Shown: in pieces, positions 55,643 to 64,000 of the stretch
Numbering within the stretch: position 1 is the first letter of the stretch
Layout: every line of letters begins with the position of its first letter
Source of the DNA: Adiantum capillus-veneris
Taxonomy: Eukaryota; Streptophyta; Polypodiopsida; Polypodiales; Pteridaceae
Assembly: GCA_014529385.2 (NCBI GenBank)
Contig: CM043943.1
Location: forward strand, 154,353,092 to 154,417,091
Direction: 5' to 3'
Length of the DNA stretch: 64,000 nucleotides
The notes under the pieces: generated by a model
What the model was told of the DNA's origin: nothing
Seen by the model: the letters and a program-made list of their open reading frames with translations, nothing else
The model's database searches: none
Program-made: the position numbers and the translations under genes

Positions 55643-56967
55643 TATATACTTATGATATATTATTGGAATAATGTAATCCAAGAGATTGGAAAGCCAATTA
55701 TTTGAGAGGAAATGTTCTATAGAGATTTTTGGTCAAAATCTCAAGGATCTCATCAACAAGATGGGAGTACCATGACTTCTGAACATTAGGAAGAGAATGG
55801 GATCTCTTTATTTGGCAGTTTAAAGGAGTCAAACCTTTAATATTAAGAAAAAGAGTCAAACCTTTAATATTAAGAAAGCGATCAAAGGACACCTTTTGAA
55901 TTCAAATAGAAATGGTGTTGTGGAGAGAGAGAGGGGGCGGGGGGGGGATGTATCAGACCTACAAGGGCTCGGTCCTCAAGATCCTTCTACATTTTTCAAA
56001 TTTGAAAAGAGGGTAGCAAGACAATAGGCCTACCTCGTCCAACAGGTCCTTCGCACGCTTGAGGAGATTCTTGGCGATCGTCATGTCCAACTGATTTGGG
56101 AGCTGCTCCGTGATGGGCCCTGGTACTATCCTCATCAACCTCTTGATAGTGGAGCAGTGCTTTTGGGTGAGGTAGGGAGAAGCCATGCTATGCAAGGGGG
56201 CTTGTAAGCTAGCAAAGGTGAAGAACGTCCTTCAATTGGTTCAAGGGTATATTGGCTAGGAGGAGGTCAATGAACCCAAGTTCTCCTTGGTATTCAAGAG
56301 CACCAACAATCGATGAGAGAGAGGATTCAACCTTTCCCTTGCGTTTGACACCAACAGTGTAGGTGAGTTGGTGTGACAAGATAGCGGCCCAAGGAAACCT
56401 GTTGAAGCCATGAGTGCCACTCCTCTGATGTGACAGGGGGAGCACTTGGTTGGGCCTAAACCCTATGCTATTGCCAAGGTCCAAGGTTTCTTGAGTTTAC
56501 ACTTCAGTTTCTTGAGCCACTCCTCGAATGTGGTTTATTTTCTTGAACAATAAGCTACACTTTAAGTAAGAAACTAATTATAGCTTCTAGAAAGGATCTC
56601 TCTCTCTCTCTCTCTCGTGATAGCTCAGAAGTTGACATTGCACCTCCATTAATTTATACTTGTCGTTATTGAATTAGAGCCTTAAAGTCAATTGTAATCA
56701 ATCTCCAAAGAGGGCCGAAAAAAAGGGGGCTGTAATAAAATTTTAATGGGATGAGGAGACTTTGCCCATTGGAAAATCAAGTTCACACCTGCAACGTGGA
56801 AAGATTGCAAATTGCCCAATGAAAATACATACTAACGCAAAGTGGGTGGCTTGGGCCCATAGAAAATAAGTGTTCTAGATGAGCTCAGAAATGTCAAAAT
56901 ATCAAAACCGACTCTATCTCTGATCTCACACACATGCATCCATCGGAGTCAAAAGCATCAAACTGAC

Positions 56968-56998
<31 letters not shown>

Positions 56999-57000
56999 TG
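55643..57000. other. Stretch with unrecognised minus-strand frames
   Basis: Minus-strand frames 55,959-56,195 (78 codons; VPGPITEQLPNQLDMTIAKN) and 56,209-56,484 (91 codons; NRFPWAAILSHQLTYTVGVK) have balanced, coding-like composition and lie in neighbouring frames. They might be one decayed gene. A direct ~26-bp duplication (AGTCAAACCTTTAATATTAA) is at about 55,827 and 55,854. (CT) tracts lie at 56,598-56,616 and 56,970-56,993. No family is recognised. Confidence 0.35.
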
Positions 57001-57039
57001 CGCGCGCGCGCGCACACACATACGTTCACTGGCACACAG

Positions 57040-57046
57040 TATATAT
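57040..57046 (+). promoter_or_regulatory. TATA box of the small secreted-peptide gene
   Basis: AGTATATATGTG places a TATA box about 90 bp before the ATG at 57,130, leaving a leader of roughly 55-60 bases made largely of (CT)n and (CA)n (57,084-57,129). Confidence 0.45.
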
Positions 57047-57081
57047 GTGATCTCTCACCTGAGCACTATCATCTATCGTGT

Positions 57082-57129
<48 letters not shown>

Positions 57130-57503
57130 ATGGAGTCTTTTAATAGGTGTTCTCTTGTGGTTGTAATAATTTTCGTTGTAGTGGGCTTCTCAATGCAGCT
57201 ACAGTTCATATGTGTGGATGCAGCTTCTTCGCTTAATGACGGGAAGGTAGGGTGTGTGTGTGTGTGTGTCTGACAGAGAGAGAGAGATGGATAAGCGTAC
57301 TAAATTATAACTGCATGTGAGTGCAGGAGATGGAGAGGCTGAGAGCAGCTGCCGATTCTTCACCATCGTCATCAATTACAGCCAGCAAGAATAGCGTTGG
57401 TTCAATATATTGGGCGGTGCCTCGACCTCGAAAGCTTGCGGCGGGCGAGACTAGTACTGAGAGTGTAGCTCAGCCCGATTATGTATGCGCCAATTCCTGC
57501 TAA
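57130..57503 (+). CDS. Small secreted peptide precursor, two exons, ~97 residues
   Basis: Exon 1 (57,130-57,246) encodes 39 residues: MESFNRCSLV, a strongly hydrophobic stretch (VVVIIFVVVGFSMQLQFIC) and then a VDAA-type cleavage context. An 80-bp intron (57,247-57,326) begins GTAGGG, has a TACTAAAT branch-like word at about 57,298 and ends GTGCAG. Exon 2 (57,327-57,503) continues in phase 0 for 58 residues: EMERLRAAAD, a Ser-rich stretch, SIYWAVPRPRKLAAGE, and a C-terminus QPDYVCANSC followed by TAA. The two terminal Cys could form a small loop. The ATG context (CACATGG) is good. The pattern (signal peptide, variable basic middle, short Cys-bearing C-terminus) is that of a processed plant peptide hormone or defence peptide precursor. 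I do not recognise the family, and expression is unproven. Confidence 0.6.
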
Positions 57504-58289
57504 CCTCATTATGGTTGTATATTCCTCCCCTAGGGTTTGAGCCCAGCACCACCCGGGGAGACCTCCACCTAGATATCGGTACAAATATACTTTTAGATAG
57601 AAATGTTTGAGTAAGTGCCATTCAAATAGATTTTCTTCATTCCCATTTGTAACTAGATTATTCAATCCAACTCCTCATCCGAATAATATCCTTCATTTGA
57701 GAATTGGATAATAGCTCTTACAGCCTTTGTTTCTGCTGTTTATAATTTAGTTATGATGGAAATATTCATTACTTAAGACACTTAAAAAAACAAGAAAATG
57801 CTAAAGGACAAATAAAGGAGAAGAAAAACACAAATGCACCAATGTAAACTCAACCACCTCTTTATATGCCAGGCATATAAAAAGACTTTTGAGTACTTTC
57901 CACCTTCAACAGGTCTTATTCATTTCCTAAACTCACCCTTCACTTAACGCACTTAAGATGTTTTGCTTCTTAGTTTTCCGAGATTGGAGAGACCTAATAC
58001 TGCCTCACGGTATCAAACCTGGGCTTTAAGCACCCACACATCCACCGCACTATCAGGTTACAATCTCGCTAGCACATCCCAACCCTCATGTCAATAATAA
58101 GTTATTGCGACTCATTGCAAAAATTTACTTGCTATTGCAACTAATAAGTTCAATTTTTATTCTCAAATTGATAATTGTGTGAGCATTTTTTCCAAATCGA
58201 CGACACCCTAGGTTTCATCAGTAAAGTTGCAAATGCTTTGTCAATGGCATATTTTTTACATGAATAGTGGGCTAGTTACTGTCTTTAAT
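57504..58289. other. Intergenic stretch
   Basis: No gene is recognised. AATAATAT near 57,683 could be a polyadenylation-type signal for the peptide gene, but this is weak. Confidence 0.35.
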
Positions 58290-61200
58290 TAAACAAATGT
58301 GTACCCTGTCCTCCGGGCGCATACAAAAAAAAAATGAAGAAAGAAGCATTGAGCCCCTCCACGATCACACATGTATGTACACCAACTTCTTGCATGATGT
58401 TGCATGCCTTCAAGATGGGAGATCATTGCATCTCAAGAGAAACTCTCATTTAGCATTAGCTCACCAATTCTATCAGTACCATACGGGGTATATACTCCAA
58501 AAATGCGCTAAAAAAGATGACATGAAGCTCCTCACTCACCCTAACCATTTGTAAGTAGAGCACAGGCCCTACCCTCGTTGGGCATATTGTGCAAGCATAG
58601 GTTGTAGCATTTATAGGCAGGCCCTCACTTTGCATCTGATGCAAACAACCTAGAGCTCTCTTCCCCAATGAACATACGATGCAATAAGTACAATCCAGCA
58701 GATGACATCTCATGCTATGGGCCCATGAAAAATTTGTTCAGCACCACATTCGGCATACATTTTGGCCAACATGTTATGCACCACATTCGGCAGACAGACT
58801 CATCAACATGTTGCCCAATTACTTGTCCCTTCTCATGTAAACCATTGTCATAGGTGTCAGCATGTATCCTTCTGCCTTCGAGCAAATCCACCACATTCAG
58901 CTGACATGTTCACCAACATGTTGCCAAAGTTTTTGGTTGCACATGGATATCCATGGCTTAATTGAAGTATTTTTCACTAATTTTGATTGGAAAAGGATTA
59001 CAGATGTATTTCTAAGCTGCTAGAGACCTTCTGGCCTGCTTTTGAGCACTTTACTGCATAATTCCATATGCCTTCAAGATGGAAACTTAGATGGTCACAC
59101 CTAAAGAGAGGCCTCACTTTGCATCAGATCAACATAACCTAGAGCTCGTTTGGATTTACACGTTTGACATAACCTTACATAACTGCAATTCAAGACAACA
59201 GTTTTAGAGTTGAAGAGACTATGCCGGGACACAACAAAAGAAGAGGTTGACCAAGAGAACATTGAAGAACCAAATGCCTTCAATGTGCAAACATAGGTTG
59301 ACCGTTGCAGCATTTCGAGACGTGTCCTCACTTTCCATCTGATACCAAGAACCGAGAGCTTCTCTTCCCCTATTGGAGTAGGATACAATAAGTACAATTC
59401 ACCAAATGACATCTCAGATCAGAAGCCAATGAACAACTTGTTCAGCACCGCATCCTGCATACTTATTGACCAACATGTTATGAACCAAATGTGGCGAACA
59501 TATTCACCAGAATGTTGCCCAACTATGTGCCCCTTCTCATGAACCCACTCTCACGATGGATATCAGCATGTATCCTACTGCCTTGGAAGAAATTCACCAT
59601 ATTTGGTCTGCCTCTCTTCAGATGCAGCCGTGTATGCTTCCGTCTTGAAGGTGTAAGGCATTCCGCAGGAAGGTGACATCGATGAAGCTATTCTAAGGTA
59701 GTAGGATACGTGCTGTTATTCGTGACGTTAGGATACTTGAGAGAAAAAACACATTGTTAGGCAACATGCTCATATGCCTTTATCTTAGAAGCACCAATGG
59801 TCACATTTGAAGAGCAAATTGACTCATGCAATAATTGCAAGCTTTGTGTGGGTCCAGATGACCTCATTGTCAGCAAATGAGAGCAAAGGTTAGTGGAAAG
59901 CAGAGTATTTCCTCAGAAACAACTTGTGCCCTTCCCACTGCTATCTGGCCATCATCTAAAGTAACCACCATACAAATATTACTCCTGTATCGTGTTGTCT
60001 TGCTTCAACATGTTGCGAAGCACTTGGCATACATGCTGATTGACATGTAGCCTCACTTCAAGAAGAAAAATTGTCCTCTCAGAAGTACAGTACTTTCAAA
60101 AATACTTCACAGCTGACATACATGTCGAATATAGCCATGATGACCATGGGATTTTTTCCGGGAGCTTCTGGCTAAAAATGTCTTGTGAAATTGTTTGGCA
60201 ATTTTAGCTTCTTGCGAATGTCCCATGCCTTCAAGATGCTTTACATAGTGATTCTATTTGAAGAGAAACCTTCATACTGCATTCATTGCCCACCCTCAGT
60301 ATCTGGCCCTTCCCTTCTCGGCATATCATGCAATTGATGCAATCCAAGAGACCACATCACAGGTGGAAAGCTCATCACAAGTTTTTGATCTTTCAAAAGA
60401 CAAACGCATTTGGTTTACATGTTGACCAAAGCATTGCAAAAATCAACCTTTCTATTGAAGATCCCCTGACCCTTAAATCCCACCATGCATATGTCAGTTT
60501 TACAGCATAGTGTAGATTGTATCTGGAGAGAGGACCCCACTTTGTGTCTAATGAAAACAACATAAACCTCTGCCATGTGCATGTAGGACATACCTTGAGA
60601 CTGCATCTCGACACCAACGCAGCTTGAGTCTGCCTGATTGCAAGCAAAGCTTTGCAAAAGCAAGCTCTCTCACCAAATATATCCTCAAGAATGCAAGGGG
60701 ATCCAGAGAAGAAGAGGTGAATCTCAAAGGGAGCTTCTTCTCATCAGCCTATGCAATGGTGCAAATGCAACCTCCTCCGTGGCTTTGGTGGGTAGTGCTC
60801 AATTTGCAAGCAATTCCCAGTGGAGATGAGCACGAACACAGTCTGCACATACAACATTCCTCAAACATTTCATACTCCTAGGACAATGCATGCATTTGGT
60901 CTATATCTATTCTAGATGGATCAAAACCCCACCTGCAAGACCTGCATTGGAACCTGTGTACTCTTTGGGTTTAGCTTGTTTAGCACATGCTCCTTCCTAG
61001 CCCTGTGCAGCAACTACACCGCAGTTGGCATACATGTTGATGTCACCTAAGTTCATGTCACTTTCAAGTAATCCACTATTACAAATGCAAACCAATAGCC
61101 TACTGCTGCCTTGGTCCAAATCCTTTCTAACATCCTGAAGGCCTGTCGTGCTTGGTCACAACAAAGAGATCAGTGATTGCATCTCTAGAAAGACCTCCTT

Positions 61201-61560
61201 CCTCGTTTGTTGAAAACTGCCAGGCTCACTTTTGTGCCCTCCCATATTTAGCCAGGTATTGAGCATACCATATGCTTTACTCTTGACGAAATGTAGACAA
61301 TTCTCTTCCATCCCCCTTGGTTTTTCTCCTTTGCTTAACAGCTCTTTGTATCCTCAAGTCAGCTCCATGCATCACTGTCGGCGTTTCACCATACAAATCA
61401 GTAAGATTGTTAGCTTTGGCATCCCCAACCTCCCCTCTCTCAATACATTTAGCCATAGTAGCAAGAACGTTACCTGCTCTAGGCATTCAATGCAATAAGT
61501 GCATTCTAGGAGAGAACATTTATGACAGGAAGTACGTCAACAGAATGCTCTAACTGTAAC
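58290..61560 (-). pseudogene. Decayed pentatricopeptide-repeat (PPR) gene
   Basis: On the minus strand, many frames show PPR wording. Examples are SRDAITDLF near 61,170-61,230, DINMYANCGVVAAQ near 61,005-61,050, MQYEGFSSNRITM then SILKAWDIRKKLK at about 60,205-60,285, HADIHRESGF and GNILVNMFATFGS near 59,480-59,570, LMQSEASL then ILKAYG at about 59,065-59,130, NMLAKMYAECGAEQIF near 58,740-58,790, and CLHQMQSEGLPINATTYAC at about 58,585-58,641, with SPILKAC near 58,405. These are the PPR cycles of plant P/L/S-type proteins, which bind organelle RNA and often guide C-to-U editing. Frames change every 50-150 bp and stops are frequent, so it is a pseudogene. The PPR cycle explains the loose repeats in this interval. 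Confidence 0.8.
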
Positions 61561-61624
61561 AGGAGGGGACCACGTGCCAAATGACCAAATCACACTAGAA
61601 CAGCCTTTTAGTACTTTAAAACAA

Positions 61625-62830
61625 CTGAATTGAAAGAGAGAGAGAGAGAGAGAGAGAGACAAGGGGTGGCGGAGATCCACTCCCAGATGGCACTGGCCCC
61701 AAACTCTGGCACTCCTTTTGGTATTTCTTTATATTGCACCAGCAAAGTACAGCTCAAGGGAACTCTGCTCTACTTCCTACATTGGAATGCTAGGGAGAGA
61801 CCCTAGCTTACAAACTTAAAGGCCCTTGGCCCCCAAAAGCAAAAGCTATGAAAAGCAACTCTTCCAAGAGCTTTGCACCCAAAATCAAGCGTCCATGAGG
61901 CTGGCTGGGATTTCCGCAATTTATGGAAACCCGTGCAGCATGACGTAAGCATGATTTTCTGCAGTTTTTAGGGTTGGGCTGCCATGTCATCATCTCTACA
62001 CAAAAGTCTGGTCCTACTTGATCTTGTAGGACCCTTAGGCCCCTCCATAGGATTTGCAAGTTGGTAGGATTAGGATTAAAAAGATTTTTACTCCTAATCC
62101 CTTTTCTTCAGGTTAGGTCTTTACGCCCCTTGGCCATCTTCTGCAAGTTGGGATGTCTTCTTCGCTTCTAGGTTTTAGGCCCCTCTGTTGTTACAAGCTT
62201 GGACACTCCAAGCATGAAATCAATAGCAATACACGAATAAAATCAGCAAATAACTGAATTGAACTTGAATAGAGAGAGAGAGAGAGAGAGAGGGGGCGAG
62301 GGGGGGGGGGGGGGGGAGAAAGAGTCGGCACGACACGGCGGAGTTCCGAGCCAAGATGCACTAGCCCCAAAAACTAGCGCTCCTTTCAATATTTCTTTAT
62401 TATTGTTTCGCAAAGGTACAACTCTTGAGGATCCTCTTCTCCGAGACAGAGTGAGGCCCCAAAGGTCCTTATAAACAATACAAGGGATGCCCAAAAGCAA
62501 ACTCCAAAAGCATTTTCTCCCAAAATCCTGCACAAAACTACGAGTTCTACAGCTAGCGTAAAACGCAAAATTCTATACAAGAGTGCCACATGGGCCCACA
62601 TCAGCATGTCAGCGTGAATTGCGAAATCCAGCCCCAGACCTTGCGCTCCAACCTTTTAAAGTTTAGGTCCCTCGATCGTGCTCTGTAAGTTCTTCAAGTT
62701 GGCACGAGGGTAGGTTTTAAACCCTAACCCCTTAGACCTTTAGGCCACATCTTTAGGGTTCAAATCTTCTACCCTTCTTCTCTCGGCTAGTCCTTCCAGT
62801 TGGGCCACGTCACCAACTTGTGGCATTCCC
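61625..62830. repeat. Diverged tandem duplication, unit ~620 bp
   Basis: Each copy starts with AACTGAATTGAA and a (GA)n tract (61,637-61,660 and 62,267-62,291). Both continue with GGCGGAG.TCC, AGATG.CACT..CCCCAAA, TATTTCTTTAT, AAAGTAC-like and CCCAAAAGCAAA words in the same order (copy 1 about 61,625-62,240; copy 2 about 62,245-62,830). The second has a G run at about 62,302-62,317. They may be LTR-type or tandemly duplicated non-coding repeats. Confidence 0.65.
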
Positions 62831-64000
62831 TCTTCCTGAAATAATTGTAATTGTCCTCAATTACACCTACAAAATAGTCAAAACACAAAAACTTTATTCA
62901 ATAGACATTGATTCTATGTACCCATGCACGAGACTCCACAAATCTAGCACATCTACAAAGATATCAATCATTGATCAATCACATTTCTGTCGAGGGTCTT
63001 AGATGCAAATCATGATCATTGTAACATATTTAGCAAACATCTCAAACCGTGCTGATCTTTTCATGGATGTCTTGATCTACTAAATCCCGTTGTTACTATC
63101 AAATTCATATCCTTTCTTTTCACATTCCAAGCGAACCATGCCCATTACCATCCCCACAAGACAGTGCATTCACATCGCATGCAATTCCAAAAATCAAACA
63201 CTTAGTTCACACTGAACATTGTGTTTCAATCATTCAATCTAGCCATCTCATCCCGCTCTTGATGCACTTAGATCACTGTGCAACCATCTCATTCTTCCGG
63301 AACTCTTAATGTACTCACAACGGTATCCAATCATCTCATCCAGATAAAAATCTTGATGCACTAGAATCTCATTCATCACTTAGCCATCGCATCCAAATCT
63401 CGCTCATCTCTAACAAATGTCTAGATGGACTAAGTTCAAATCATTCAACAAACAAAACGTTGTAGACATTTCATCCTTTCATCACATACTCTAACAATAC
63501 ACACATGAAAGAGCATGTTCAATCTAGGAAAGTTCCAATCAATGTACATATTTTCATAATGTCATTCTACAAAACACCATCAGCCTCTGTCAGTATCCCT
63601 AAAATCTCAAGGAGAAAGTAGTGACTTTATTCAATCTATGCAATCTGTGAGTGAAGTGGCTTCCCTCTTGTGCAGTTTGCACCGCACCAAATTCAACCTG
63701 CTGATTCATTGATAACTTTTGACATAGACACTGCTAATACTCCAAAAGCTTCAAGGCACAGCTCAAAACTGAAGATAATTTGCAATGTTCTCATCCCCAC
63801 CCACTTTGCATCGTGAGCCAAACATACCCTTGACCAAATTATCTGGTGGAACTAGCTTACCTTTCTATCCTTTTCTTGTGCCCTATGACTTGTTGGTAGC
63901 CGCGTTGGCATCCCTATCCATTGGTACCTTATGAACCATCAAGTGATTCCCTTGCTTCTTCGAAACCTCGAACGCACTATCAACTGATTCCCTTACTTCT
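62831..64000. other. Non-coding stretch with weak ~50-bp periodicity
   Basis: CATCTCAT/CATCGCAT words recur at 63,244, 63,285, 63,332 and 63,384, with GATGCACT-like words between, suggesting a short degenerate array. The last 200 bp have a minus-strand open frame (DSAFEVSKKQGNHLMVHKVP) that runs off the window and is not recognised. Confidence 0.35.

Noticed and set aside
57402-57665. Minus-strand 87-codon ORF opposite the peptide gene
   Set aside because: It overlaps exon 2 antisense, has no motif, and the plus-strand gene model explains the interval better.

Overview
This window reads as repeat-dense nuclear DNA of a land plant with a large, AT-rich genome. Evidence: plant-type Ty3/gypsy (chromovirus and Tat-like) and Ty1/copia (Tork-like) retrotransposons, met-tRNA primer-binding sites, many long CT/GA, GT/CA and AT microsatellites, and decayed pentatricopeptide-repeat (PPR) coding sequence carrying the plant ILKAC-type motifs. 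The PPR wording (MQSEG.. followed by ILKAC) and a decayed gene with the HTHEDID motif remind me of fern or other non-flowering plant genomes. That placement is inference from memory, not a result.

Layout. 1-9,050: the 3' end of one chromovirus (A) and its LTR, a short inverted-repeat element, an unrecognised 207-codon ORF, then a stop-riddled chromovirus (B) running gag to chromodomain. 9,051-12,250: LTR-like and non-coding sequence. 12,690-19,800: a diverged tandem array with a strikingly regular ~51-bp period, interrupted by a non-autonomous LTR element (13,220-19,362) with gag remnants and no pol seen. 21,056-31,340: a nearly complete Tat-like gypsy element with dual RNase H and a 4-bp target duplication. 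31,703-34,142: a large inverted repeat plus tandem copies. 36,764-37,491: perfect hairpin repeats in tandem. 42,449-47,793: a Tork-like copia element on the minus strand with target duplication CCAAC. 48,408-49,800: a palindromic (CT)(TA)(GA) tract and a second, inverted 51-bp array. 50,580-55,642: a decayed gene of the family I recall as DUF7869, split by a gag-only copia-type element (51,386-54,644). 57,130-57,503: the best host-gene candidate, a two-exon gene for a ~97-residue secreted peptide. 58,290-61,560: a decayed PPR gene on the minus strand. 61,620-64,000: a diverged tandem duplication and non-coding DNA.

The autonomous elements (gypsy B, Tat-like, copia) carry broken pol genes, and the two smaller elements are non-autonomous by content. 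No rRNA, tRNA or CRISPR was identified. The strongest leads are the small peptide gene, the DUF7869-like gene and its gag-only guest, the hairpin repeats whose arms change together, and the 51-bp array present at separate loci in both orientations. All identity statements are by eye.
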